From contig CAVSDL010000001.1 of the NCBI GenBank assembly GCA_963726775.1, positions 1,054,001-1,118,000 of the forward strand: DNA of 64,000 nucleotides. Direction: 5' to 3'. The notes beneath the pieces were generated by a model. That model searched no databases, was not told the DNA's origin, and saw nothing but the letters and a program-made list of their open reading frames with translations. The DNA is from CAIWHR01 sp963726775 (GTDB lineage Bacteria > Pseudomonadota > Gammaproteobacteria > Burkholderiales > Casimicrobiaceae). Positions 1 through 8,400 of the stretch are shown here, one piece after another. The position numbers were made by a program, and so were the translations under genes. How positions within the stretch are numbered: the stretch's first letter is position 1; each line of letters opens with the position of its first letter.

Positions 1-410
1 GACGCCCCCGCGCCCAATGCCGACTCCCGTATGGCACGGCGCTCGACCTGCGTGGAGCCGCACGGCACGCAGATGATGATCCGCGGGGACGGCGAGAACA
101 GCCGCGAGTCGAGAACCTTCTTGATGAACTGCTTCAGCATCTGCTCGGTGACCGTGAAGTCGGCGATGACGCCGTCCTTCATCGGCCGGATCGCCGTGAT
201 GTTGCCGGGCGTCCGGCCCAGCATCTGCTTCGCGGCGACGCCCACTTCCTGGATCACCCGCTTGCCATTGGGGCCGCCCTCCTGCCGAATCGCAACCACC
301 GACGGCTCGTTCAGCACGATGCCCTTGCCGCGAACGTAGATCAGCGTGTTGGCGGTTCCGAGATCGATCGCCAAGTCGCTCGAGAAATAACCCTTGAAGA
401 ACTGGAACAT
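1..410 (-). CDS. mreB: Rod shape-determining protein MreB (partial, N-terminal 136 residues)
   Basis: This is the bacterial actin homologue that polymerises under the inner membrane and guides the cell-wall elongation machinery. The gene runs off the left edge of the window, so only the N-terminal part is visible. The protein opens MFQFFKGYFSSDLAIDLGTA, with the phosphate-binding motif DLGTANTLIYV, and later shows VRGKGIVLNEPSVVAI and GRTPGNITAIRPMKDGVIAD, all diagnostic of MreB. The ATG at 410 matches the usual MreB start. It is divergent from gatCAB, an arrangement common in betaproteobacteria. Confidence 0.96.
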   Translation of the reverse strand, partial: MFQFFKGYFSSDLAIDLGTANTLIYVRGKGIVLNEPSVVAIRQEGGPNGKRVIQEVGVAAKQMLGRTPGNITAIRPMKDGVIADFTVTEQMLKQFIKKVLDSRLFSPSPRIIICVPCGSTQVERRAIRESALGAGA

Positions 411-681
411 GAAGAGGATTGCCTGCGGAGTTGCGGGCGGCGCGGACGAGCGCGCGGCCCATGGTCGGGAAGCAGCGGCGGCTGCTCGAAAATATGACAT
501 TATGATACCCTAACGCGCTGCGCTTCTGCGCCGGTCTTGCGCGCGAAAGCGCCGGAAATCCGGGCGTGGCGCACCGGGGTACGGCGCCCGACCGCGAGAC
601 GGCGCGCGCGATCCCGGCGGCGAGCCCGTCACGACCCGGACGTCGCCGCAAGCGCCATCTGCCGCGCCGAGCACCGCCGCC
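411..681. promoter_or_regulatory. Divergent intergenic region mreB / gatC
   Basis: This 271-bp gap separates two divergently transcribed genes and must carry both promoters. The only AT-rich patch is about 488-512. It contains TATGAT at 501-506, usable as a -10 box for gatC, and on the opposite strand TATCAT/CATAAT-like hexamers usable for mreB. No clear -35 box was identified. The rest is GC-rich with no gene. Confidence 0.3.
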
Positions 682-969
682 ATGACAATTTCCCTCGACG
701 ACATCCATCGCATCGCTCACCTCGCGCGGATCGAGATCGACGCCGCCGAGGCCGAGGACGTACGGTCCAAGCTCGACGCGATCTTCGGGATGATCAGCGA
801 ACTGAACGCCGTCGACACCGCCGGTGTGGTCCCGATGGCCCACGCGCAGGAGGTGTTCCTCCCCTTGCGCGAGGACCGCGTCACCGAGACCGACCTCCAC
901 ACGTGCTACCAGGAGCTTGCTCCTGCCGTGGAGAACGCCCTTTATCTCGTGCCGAAGGTGGTCGAATAG
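682..969 (+). CDS. gatC: Asp/Glu-tRNA(Asn/Gln) amidotransferase subunit C
   Basis: GatC is the small subunit that wraps around GatA and stabilises the GatCAB complex. The complex amidates misacylated Asp-tRNA(Asn) and/or Glu-tRNA(Gln) in the cytoplasm. The 95-residue protein has the family pattern: ISLDDIHRIAHLARIEI near the N-terminus, a middle helix with KLDAIFGMISELNAVDT, and a C-terminal VPMAHA segment with the charged EDRVTE turn. It is first in a gatC-gatA-gatB operon, with an 79-bp gap to gatA. Confidence 0.95.
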   Translation: MTISLDDIHRIAHLARIEIDAAEAEDVRSKLDAIFGMISELNAVDTAGVVPMAHAQEVFLPLREDRVTETDLHTCYQELAPAVENALYLVPKVVE

Positions 970-1048
970 CCGCCACACTCCGCGTGGGGGGTGAGGCTCG
1001 CCGCTTCCTTGCCGACAAGGGATGCCCGGCGGCCCGGCCCGGCCGCCC

Positions 1049-2506
1049 ATGATTACCGGCACCGTCGCTGATCTCGCGCAGGCGCTCCGCGCGAAACGCG
1101 TGTCCAGCGCCGAGCTGACGCGGGGCCTGCTCGACCGGATCGGGAAGCTCGGCCCGGCATTGAACGCATTCATCACGGTCGATGCGGAAGGCGCGCTCGC
1201 CGCCGCGAGCGCCGCCGACCGCCGGATTGCACAGGGCGTCGCGGGACCGGTGACGGGCATCCCGATCGCGCACAAGGACGTGCTGATGACCGCGGGCCTC
1301 AGAACGACCTGCGGCTCGCGCATGCTCTCGAATTTCATCGCGCCGTATGATGCCTTCGTCGTCGGAGGCCTCAAACGCGCCGGAGCCGTGCTCGTCGGCA
1401 AGACGAACATGGACGAATTCGCAATGGGCTCGTCGAACGAGACGTCGTGCTTCGGGCCGGTGAGGAACCCGTGGAACCTCGATTGCGTGCCGGGAGGCAG
1501 TTCCGGCGGGTCCGCGGCAGCGGTCGCGGCGCGGCTCGTCCCCGTTGCCACAGGCACGGACACCGGCGGTTCGATCCGCCAGCCCGCCGCGCTCACCGGC
1601 ATCTGCGGCCTGAAACCGACCTACGGCGTCTGCTCGCGCTACGGACTGATTGCGTTCGCGTCGAGCCTCGATACGCCCGGCATGTTCGCGCGGTCGGCGC
1701 AAGACTGCGGGCTGATTCTCAACGCGATGGCGGGTCACGACGCACGCGACTCGACCTCCCTCGAACGCGCTCCCGAGGATTACACGCGCGATCTCGCCAA
1801 ACCGCTCAGGGGGCTGCGCATCGGGCTGCCGCGCCAGTATTTCGACGCCGGCACCGACCCCGAAGTCGCGGCCGCGACGGATGCTGCCATCGCCGAATTC
1901 GGAAGGCTGGGCGCGGCAGCCATCGAAATCGACCTTCCGAACGTCAACCTGTCCGTGCCGGTGTACTACGTGATCGCGCCGGCGGAGGCATCATCGAACC
2001 TGTCGCGCTTCGACGGCGTCCGGTACGGCCACCGCGCGGCACAATACACGGATCTCGCCGACATGTACCGGAAATCGCGGGCGGAGGGCTTCGGTGCCGA
2101 GGTCAAGCGCCGGATCATGGTCGGCACCTACGTTCTGTCGCATGGCTATTACGACGCGTATTACCTCAAGGCGCAGCAGGTACGGCGCCTGATCGCCGAC
2201 GACTTCCGCCGCGCCTACGCAAAGTGCGATGTGATCATCGGCCCGACGGCGCCGTCCACGGCGTTCAAGCTGGGCGCGAAAACCGACGATCCAGTGCAGA
2301 TGTACCTCAACGACATCTTCACGACCACCGCCAACCTGACCGGCGCGCCCGCCGTGTCGATCCCGTGCGGGTTCGACCGCAACGGCCTGCCGATCGGCCT
2401 GCAAATCCAGGGCGACTATTTTGCCGAGTCCCGAATCTTGAACGTCGCGCACCAATACCAGCAGGCGACCGACTGGCACCGACGCGCGCCCGCGGAGTTT
2501 GCGTGA
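1049..2506 (+). CDS. gatA: Asp/Glu-tRNA(Asn/Gln) amidotransferase subunit A
   Basis: GatA is the amidase subunit that hydrolyses glutamine and passes ammonia to the GatB active site. The 485-residue protein is an amidase-signature enzyme. The catalytic Lys lies in IPIAHKDVL (about residue 76), the Gly/Ser loop reads PGGSSGGSAAAVAA, and the nucleophile region is GTDTGGSIRQPAA. The ATG at 1049 (MITGTVADL) was preferred over an in-frame ATG at 1022 because it fits the family N-terminus. The stop overlaps the gatB start by one base (TGATG), suggesting translational coupling. Confidence 0.96.
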   Translation: MITGTVADLAQALRAKRVSSAELTRGLLDRIGKLGPALNAFITVDAEGALAAASAADRRIAQGVAGPVTGIPIAHKDVLMTAGLRTTCGSRMLSNFIAPYDAFVVGGLKRAGAVLVGKTNMDEFAMGSSNETSCFGPVRNPWNLDCVPGGSSGGSAAAVAARLVPVATGTDTGGSIRQPAALTGICGLKPTYGVCSRYGLIAFASSLDTPGMFARSAQDCGLILNAMAGHDARDSTSLERAPEDYTRDLAKPLRGLRIGLPRQYFDAGTDPEVAAATDAAIAEFGRLGAAAIEIDLPNVNLSVPVYYVIAPAEASSNLSRFDGVRYGHRAAQYTDLADMYRKSRAEGFGAEVKRRIMVGTYVLSHGYYDAYYLKAQQVRRLIADDFRRAYAKCDVIIGPTAPSTAFKLGAKTDDPVQMYLNDIFTTTANLTGAPAVSIPCGFDRNGLPIGLQIQGDYFAESRILNVAHQYQQATDWHRRAPAEFA

Positions 2507-3987
2507 TGGGCCCCTGGGAAGTGGTGATCGGGCTCGAGACCCATGCGCAGCTCTCGACCGCGTCGAAGATCTTTTCCGGAGCGTCCACGGCGTTCGGCGC
2601 CGCGCCCAATACCCAGGCGTCCGCGGTCGACATCGCGTTGCCTGGCGTGCTGCCGGTGCTGAACAGAGGCGCCGTCGAGCGCGCGATCCGGTTCGGCCTG
2701 GCCGTCGGCGGCACCATCAACCGGCGCAGCGTGTTCGCGCGCAAGAATTACTTCTACCCCGACCTGCCCAAGGGTTACCAGATTTCCCAGTACGAGATTC
2801 CTGTCGTGCAAGGCGGATCGCTGACGATCAGCACGCCGCTGGGCGAAAAGACCGTGCGGCTCACCCGCGCGCACCTCGAGGAAGACGCCGGCAAGAGCCT
2901 GCACGAGGATTTCCACGGCATGACGGGCATCGACCTCAATCGCGCCGGCACGCCGCTGCTCGAGATCGTGTCGGAACCCGAAATGTCGAGCTCCGATGAA
3001 GCCATTGCCTACGCGAAGGCTCTGCATGAACTCGTTCAATGGATCGGCATCTGCGACGGCAATATGCAGGAGGGGAGCTTTCGCTGCGACGCCAACGTCT
3101 CGGTGCGCCGGCCGGGCGAGCCGCTTGGCACCCGCTGCGAGATCAAGAACCTCAACAGCTTCCGCTTCATGCAGCAGGCGATCGACTACGAAGTTCGCCG
3201 CCAGATCGAGCTGATCGAGGACGGCGGCAGCGTCGTCCAGGAAACGCGTCTCTACAACCCCGACAGGCACGAGACACGCTCGATGCGCAGCAAGGAGGAC
3301 GCGCAGGATTACCGCTATTTCCCCGATCCCGACCTGCCGCCGCTGGTGATCGACGCAGCGTGGATCGCGCGCCTCCAGTCCGAGTTGCCTGAATTGCCCG
3401 AGGCGATCAAGCGCCGGTTCGAATCGAAATATCTCCTGTGTCCCGAGGATGCGATTGCACTTACGGCGACGCGAGATACGGCTGAATATTTCGAGGACAC
3501 GCTTGCCGAGCTCGCGAGAATTCCAGGTCTTCGCTATTCCCTGCAAAGTCCCGACGTTGCGAACGGAAAATCGGTAGCAAACTGGGTGATAAATGAACTT
3601 GGGGGCCTTCTGAACAGCCACGAGATGAGCATCGGCAAGTCGCGCGTGTTGCCGAAGCAGCTGGCAGAACTGATCGCGCATACAGACAGGTTCAAGGGGA
3701 CTATCAATCACAATGTCGCGAAGAGTGTCTTGGCAGCGATGTGGGCTGGTGAAGGCAACGCCGACGCGATCATCGACCAGCGCGGGTTGAGGCAGATTTC
3801 AGACGCGGCCGAAATCGAGAAGATCGTTGATGCGGTGCTTGCGGAGAATGCGACGATCGTCGCCGAGTTCCGTGCCGGCAGGGAAAAGGCGTTCAACTCG
3901 CTCGTCGGCAAGGCCATGCAGGCGACCAGGGGCAAGGCGAATCCCGCGCAGGTCAACGCAATCCTGAAGAGGAAACTCGGCGTCTGA
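2506..3987 (+). CDS. gatB: Asp/Glu-tRNA(Asn/Gln) amidotransferase subunit B
   Basis: GatB activates the misacylated tRNA by phosphorylation and carries out the amidation with ammonia from GatA. The protein is 493 residues and opens MGPWEVVIGLETHAQL, as in the family. It has the cradle motifs YPDLPKGYQISQYE and AGTPLLEIVSEPEM, then the C-terminal helical and YqeY-like tail with NSLVGKAMQATRGKANP. It starts on the A of the gatA stop codon. The reading frame is open far upstream inside gatA, but only the part from 2506 is GatB. Confidence 0.96.
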   Translation: MGPWEVVIGLETHAQLSTASKIFSGASTAFGAAPNTQASAVDIALPGVLPVLNRGAVERAIRFGLAVGGTINRRSVFARKNYFYPDLPKGYQISQYEIPVVQGGSLTISTPLGEKTVRLTRAHLEEDAGKSLHEDFHGMTGIDLNRAGTPLLEIVSEPEMSSSDEAIAYAKALHELVQWIGICDGNMQEGSFRCDANVSVRRPGEPLGTRCEIKNLNSFRFMQQAIDYEVRRQIELIEDGGSVVQETRLYNPDRHETRSMRSKEDAQDYRYFPDPDLPPLVIDAAWIARLQSELPELPEAIKRRFESKYLLCPEDAIALTATRDTAEYFEDTLAELARIPGLRYSLQSPDVANGKSVANWVINELGGLLNSHEMSIGKSRVLPKQLAELIAHTDRFKGTINHNVAKSVLAAMWAGEGNADAIIDQRGLRQISDAAEIEKIVDAVLAENATIVAEFRAGREKAFNSLVGKAMQATRGKANPAQVNAILKRKLGV

Positions 3988-4002
3988 ACGGTCTCGGGGG
4001 CG

Positions 4003-5667
4003 TCAGTCCATCAGCGCCTTGTAGCGCAGGCGATGCGGCCGCGCACCTTCTTCGCCCAGCCGCTTCTTCTTGTCCGCCTCGTATTCCTGGTAGTTGCCCT
4101 CGAAGAACGCGACCCGCGAATCGCCCTCGAAGGACAGGATGTGCGTGGCGATCCGGTCGAGGAACCAGCGGTCGTGCGAAATGACGAGCGCGCTGCCGGC
4201 GAATTCGAGCAGCGCGTCTTCCAGCGCGCGCAGCGTTTCGACGTCGAGATCGTTGGACGGCTCGTCGAGCAGGAGCACGTTTCCCCCTCGGAGCAGCGTC
4301 GCCGCGAGATGCAGCCGGCCGCGCTCGCCGCCGGAGAGCTGGCCAACGATCTTCTGCTGGTCGCCGCCCTTGAAATTGAAGCGCCCGAGGTAGGCGCGCG
4401 AGGGCATCTCGAAGCGACCGACGGTGAGGATGTCCTGGCCGCCCGAGATCGCATCCCAGACCGTCTTGTCGTTGGGAAGCGCCTCGCGGGATTGATCGAC
4501 GATGGCGAGCCGCACCGTCGCGCCGATGGCGATTTCGCCGACGTCCGCCTTCTCCTTGCCGGCGACCATCCGGAACAGCGTCGACTTGCCGGCACCGTTC
4601 GGGCCGATGATGCCCACGATCGCGCCCGGTGGAACGGCGAACGACAGGTCGTCGATGAGGAGGCGATCGCCGTAGCCCTTCCTCACGTTCCGGAATTCGA
4701 TCACCGCATTGCCGAGACGCTCCGCCACCGGAATGAAGATCTCCTGCGTTTCGTTCCGCTTCTGGTGCTCGTGCGAGGATAGTTCCTCGAAGCGGGCGAT
4801 GCGGGCCTTGCTCTTGGACTGCCGGGCCTTGGGGCTGGAGCGCACCCATTCGAGCTCGGTCTGCATCGCCTTGATCCGCGCGCCTTCCTGCTTCGCTTCC
4901 GTCTTGAGCCGCGCTTCCTTCTGCTCCAGCCACGAGCTGTAATTGCCCTTCCACGGGATGCCGTAGCCGCGATCGAGCTCGAGGATCCATTCGGCGGCGT
5001 TGTCGAGAAAGTAGCGGTCGTGCGTGACCGCGATCACGGTGCCGGGAAAGCGCAGCAGAAATTGCTCCAGCCATTCCACGCTTTCGGCGTCGAGGTGGTT
5101 CGTCGGCTCGTCCAGCAACAGCATGTCGGGTTTCGAGAGCAAGAGCCGGCAAAGCGCCACGCGGCGCTTCTCGCCCCCGGACAGGTTGGCGACCTTGGCG
5201 TCCCAGGGCGGCAGCCGCAACGCGTCGGCTGCGATCTCCATCTGCACCCCGGTGTCGGCGCCCGCCGCGGCGATGACCGCCTCGTACTTTGCCTGCTCCG
5301 CCGCGAGCTGCTCGAAGTCGGCGTCGGGCTCGGCGTAGGCGGCATAGATTTCATCGAGCCTGCGCTTCGCTGCGAGGATTTCGCCCAGGCCCTGTTCCAC
5401 CGTCTCGCGCACCGTCGTGTCTGGGTCGAGCACGGGCTCCTGCGGCAGGAACCCGATGCGCATGCCGGGCATCGGCACCGCTTCGCCATCGAATTCCCTG
5501 TCCTCTCCCGCCATGATGCGCAGCAGGCTGGACTTGCCCGATCCGTTCATGCCGAGAACGCCGATCTTCGCACCGGGAAAAAAAGACAGCGAGATGTCCT
5601 TGAGAATAACGCGCTTGGGCGGAACGATCTTGCCCACGCGATTCATCGTGTAAACGTATTGAGCCAT
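4003..5667 (-). CDS. ettA: Energy-dependent translational throttle protein EttA (ABC-F ATPase)
   Basis: EttA is a soluble ABC-F ATPase that binds the ribosomal E site and gates entry into the elongation cycle according to ATP/ADP level. The protein is 554 residues, almost exactly the length of E. coli EttA. It begins MAQYVYTMNRVGKIVPPKR. Two ABC domains are visible, with Walker A GMNGSGKSS and GPNGAGKST, signatures LSGGEKRRV and LSGGERGRL, and Walker B LLLDEPTNHLD and LLLDEPSNDLD. The linker contains the SSPKARQSKSKARI segment. The frame is open further upstream, but the start at 5667 matches the family. It converges on gatB with a 15-bp gap. Confidence 0.95.
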   Translation of the reverse strand: MAQYVYTMNRVGKIVPPKRVILKDISLSFFPGAKIGVLGMNGSGKSSLLRIMAGEDREFDGEAVPMPGMRIGFLPQEPVLDPDTTVRETVEQGLGEILAAKRRLDEIYAAYAEPDADFEQLAAEQAKYEAVIAAAGADTGVQMEIAADALRLPPWDAKVANLSGGEKRRVALCRLLLSKPDMLLLDEPTNHLDAESVEWLEQFLLRFPGTVIAVTHDRYFLDNAAEWILELDRGYGIPWKGNYSSWLEQKEARLKTEAKQEGARIKAMQTELEWVRSSPKARQSKSKARIARFEELSSHEHQKRNETQEIFIPVAERLGNAVIEFRNVRKGYGDRLLIDDLSFAVPPGAIVGIIGPNGAGKSTLFRMVAGKEKADVGEIAIGATVRLAIVDQSREALPNDKTVWDAISGGQDILTVGRFEMPSRAYLGRFNFKGGDQQKIVGQLSGGERGRLHLAATLLRGGNVLLLDEPSNDLDVETLRALEDALLEFAGSALVISHDRWFLDRIATHILSFEGDSRVAFFEGNYQEYEADKKKRLGEEGARPHRLRYKALMD

Positions 5668-5741
5668 GGGTCGGTCGGCGTGAACGAATGGGAAAGCGGC
5701 AATTATCGCAGGCCGGCACCGCTTCGCTGCAGCAATGGCAA

Positions 5742-5761
5742 GGGCGGCCCGCGGGCCGCCC
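5742..5761 (-). terminator. Perfect GC-rich hairpin between DUF4124 gene and ettA
   Basis: A perfect inverted repeat GGGCGGCCC-GC-GGGCCGCCC lies 34 bp after the DUF4124 stop codon and 75 bp before ettA, both on the minus strand. On that strand it is followed only by TTGCC, so it is a weak intrinsic terminator at best. It could instead act as an mRNA-stabilising or processing hairpin. Confidence 0.4.
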
Positions 5762-5795
5762 CTGGAATCCGTCGAATTTCCGCCGGACGCAGCGC

Positions 5796-6554
5796 CTATT
5801 TCTTGGGCGTGGTCCGCGAGTCGGCGGCCTGGCCGGCAGCCGGGGCTGCGCCGCTCTTCGCGGGGGTCGCGCCGGACGCCGAACCGCCGCCCTTGGTTGC
5901 GATCAACTCGCGCCACCGCTGCTTGTCCGCGTCATACCTGGCGTTGATCGCAATCATTTCCTGCTTCTTCTGAGCGGTGAGATCCGCCTGCCGCGCGAGT
6001 TCGGCGTTGATGTTTTCCAGTTCCCGCTCGAGCGCCGCCGGAATCGGCTTGTCGCGGTACTCGGTCGATTTCATCACTTCGATGGCGGCCTTGCGCTTGC
6101 CGAGCTGCTCGCCATAGGCCCGCGCCGATTGCACGATGCTGTCGATCGTGCGCAGCGACCGGGTCCGCGCGAGATCGATTTCGCTTTCGCTGGTGTAGGA
6201 CGACAGCAACGCGTCGTCGCGGCGGGCGATCTCGGTTTGTTCCCTCGTGATCTGCTTCTGGCGTTCATCCTCGGCCGCCTTGGCGCGCCGCTGTTCGGGG
6301 GTAAGCGCCGGCTCCGTCTTCTTGACCGGCACGCCCTGCTTGTTCAGTTCGACGTTGCCCTTGTTGACCGCCTCGGGCGGCACCCTGTCGGCGTAATGGG
6401 TCACGCCCTGGTCGTCGACCCACTTGTAGGTCGCGGCCTGCGCGGGTCCCGGCGCGACCAGCAGCGCGGCCGCGGCCAGTGCCGCGCGCAGCCAACCGCC
6501 GGGCCATGCGACGCGCGCACCTCGATCCTGCCGTCGCCGTTCCGTCCTTCGCAC
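5796..6554 (-). CDS. Secreted DUF4124 domain protein
   Basis: This is a probable periplasmic protein of unknown function, 252 residues. After a charged N-terminus comes a signal peptide (WLRAALAAAALLVAPGPAQA), then the DUF4124 signature ATYKWVDDQGVTHYADRVPP, then a long charged alpha-helical region (about residues 95-215) rich in Glu/Arg/Ala, and a low-complexity Gly/Ala/Ser/Pro tail. The GTG at 6554 was chosen because GGAGG sits 5 nt upstream; another GTG lies at 6572. DUF4124 proteins are widespread in beta- and gammaproteobacteria without an assigned role. The helical part may form a coiled coil. Confidence 0.8.
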   Translation of the reverse strand: MRRTERRRQDRGARVAWPGGWLRAALAAAALLVAPGPAQAATYKWVDDQGVTHYADRVPPEAVNKGNVELNKQGVPVKKTEPALTPEQRRAKAAEDERQKQITREQTEIARRDDALLSSYTSESEIDLARTRSLRTIDSIVQSARAYGEQLGKRKAAIEVMKSTEYRDKPIPAALERELENINAELARQADLTAQKKQEMIAINARYDADKQRWRELIATKGGGSASGATPAKSGAAPAAGQAADSRTTPKK

Positions 6555-6636
6555 TTCTGCCTCCGTATTCACAGGTTGTCAGCCGCCCCGATTCAGCGTG
6601 CGCCGCGGTGCACCGGGCCATGACTTCAGGAACCGT

Positions 6637-7278
6637 TCATCGCGCACCGTATTGATCGCGATACGCGTTTACCGCGGCTTCATATCGGCCCAACTGCGGT
6701 TGGCCCGCGATGAACCGCATCAAGTCATCCAGCGTCGCGATCGCCACCACGGGGATCCCGAATTCGTCGTGCAACTCCTGTACCGCCGATTTGTCGCCCC
6801 GTCCGCGTTCCGCACGATCGAACGCAATCAGAATGCCGACGGCATTGGCCCCATGGTTGCGCAGCAGCTCGATCGCCTCGCGCTTCGCGCCACCGTCGGT
6901 GATCACGTCATCGACGATTACCACCCGACCTTTGAGAGGCGCGCCCACGATTGTTCCGCCTTCGCCGTGGTCCTTCGGTTCCTTTCTGTTGAAGCTGAAG
7001 GGCAAATTGTGCCCTTTTTCGGCCAGCGCGATCGCCGCCGCCGCGGCCAGGGTGATGCCTTTGTACGCCGGGCCGAAGAGCTGATCACAGGCGATGCCGG
7101 ACGCCAACAGTGCGGAGGCGTAGAAGCGCCCAAGCTGCCGCAGGCTCTCGCCGTCGCTGAACAAACCCGCGTTGAAAAAGTACGGACTCCGGCGCCCCGC
7201 CTTGGTTACGAATTCACCAAAACGCAGCACGTCGCGTGCCAGCGCGAAAGCGAGGAAATCCTGGCGAAAATCGGTCAT
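6637..7278 (-). CDS. pyrE: Orotate phosphoribosyltransferase
   Basis: PyrE joins orotate to PRPP to make orotidine 5'-phosphate, the penultimate step of UMP synthesis. The protein is 213 residues, as in E. coli. It shows FVTKAGRRSPYFFNAGLF near the N-terminus, GPAYKGITLA, the flexible loop FNRKEPKDHGEGG, and the PRPP-binding motif VVIVDDVITDGGAKREAI. The frame stays open for 3 kb upstream on the minus strand (to 10443), but that region is antisense to exonuclease III and an ABC-F gene and is not translated as PyrE. Confidence 0.95.
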   Translation of the reverse strand: MTDFRQDFLAFALARDVLRFGEFVTKAGRRSPYFFNAGLFSDGESLRQLGRFYASALLASGIACDQLFGPAYKGITLAAAAAIALAEKGHNLPFSFNRKEPKDHGEGGTIVGAPLKGRVVIVDDVITDGGAKREAIELLRNHGANAVGILIAFDRAERGRGDKSAVQELHDEFGIPVVAIATLDDLMRFIAGQPQLGRYEAAVNAYRDQYGAR

Positions 7279-7455
7279 CGCCGTTTCTTTCTGCATTGCG
7301 TCGACCAAGTATACGCCGGGGCCCCTGTCGTACCGGCGCGGCCGGGTCCGGCCGGCGTGCGCCAAATTGCCGTGTCGGCGGCTGGAGCGGCGCCTTCGAA
7401 GTGTAGACTTGGCGCACTTCGGCGATGAAGATCGCGATTCGGCAGCATTTCCCGC

Positions 7456-8232
7456 ATGCGGGTCATCACCCTCAATGTCAACGGCATCCGTTCCGCGGAG
7501 CGCAAAGGCCTGGCACGCTGGCTGGCGCGCGGCGTGCCGTGGGACGTGGTTTGCCTCCAGGAGATCAAGGCGACCCACGCCGACATTCCGGATCCGCTTC
7601 TGGCGCCGCGCAAGGCGCACGCGGCGTTCCATCCCGCCGCACGCCGGGGCTACTCGGGGGTTGCCGTGTACGCCAGATCGCCGGTGCGCGTGGTGGCGGG
7701 GTTTGGCAGCCGCGAATTCGACGCCGAAGGTCGCTACCTCGAGGCCCACTTTGCCGGGCTGACGGTCATCAGCGTCTACCTTCCCTCGGGCTCGAGCGGC
7801 CCGCAGCGGCAGGCATCGAAGTTTCGCTTTCTCGACGAATTCCTCCCGCATCTGGCTCGGCTCCGGCGGAAAAGGCGCGAAATCATCCTTTGCGGCGACT
7901 GGAACATCGCGCACAAGGAAATCGACTTGAGAAACTGGCGAGGCAACCGGAAGAATTCCGGCTTCCTGCCCGAGGAGCGCGCCTGGCTCACGCGGGTGTT
8001 CGATGAGCTTGGTTTTGTCGACGTTTTCCGCCGCGTCGATTCGCGTCCCGAGCAGTACACATGGTGGTCGAATCGGGGGCGGGCGTGGGAGAAGAATGTC
8101 GGATGGCGGATCGACTACCAGATCGCCACGCCCGGCATCGCGGCAAAGGCATCCGCCGCGAAGATCTACACCAGCCGCCGGTTCTCGGACCATGCGCCGC
8201 TGGTCATCGACTACGACTACGAACTGCAATAA
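7456..8232 (+). CDS. xth: Exodeoxyribonuclease III (XthA family)
   Basis: This is an AP endonuclease / 3'-5' exonuclease of base-excision repair. The 258-residue protein has the endonuclease/exonuclease/phosphatase fold motifs in order: LNVNGIRSA, VCLQEIKA (metal-binding Glu), RGYSGVAVYAR, CGDWNIAHKEIDL (catalytic Asp and Asn), WWSNRGRAWEKNVGWRIDYQ, and the terminal SDHAPLVIDY with the catalytic Asp-His. It is divergent from pyrE with a 177-bp gap, an arrangement often seen in betaproteobacteria. Confidence 0.93.
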   Translation: MRVITLNVNGIRSAERKGLARWLARGVPWDVVCLQEIKATHADIPDPLLAPRKAHAAFHPAARRGYSGVAVYARSPVRVVAGFGSREFDAEGRYLEAHFAGLTVISVYLPSGSSGPQRQASKFRFLDEFLPHLARLRRKRREIILCGDWNIAHKEIDLRNWRGNRKNSGFLPEERAWLTRVFDELGFVDVFRRVDSRPEQYTWWSNRGRAWEKNVGWRIDYQIATPGIAAKASAAKIYTSRRFSDHAPLVIDYDYELQ

Positions 8233-8400
8233 CCTTCCCGGTATCCGGCGCGTGGAGAGTCCACCGTTCCTGTCGGCGCGAGCCACGGAGACCCGCGTCG
8301 CCTTGGCGCCGCAAGGGAAGCGGGCAGCGGAATGCGCCCGGACCAGGAGCGACGCGGCCAACGGGCGCTTGCACCACCGTCGTCCTGAGCTCCCCCGTAC

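Noticed and set aside
1447..2505. N-terminal extension of the gatB frame inside gatA
   Set aside because: It is a shadow frame in gatA; GatB starts at 2506 by family alignment and the coupled TGATG.
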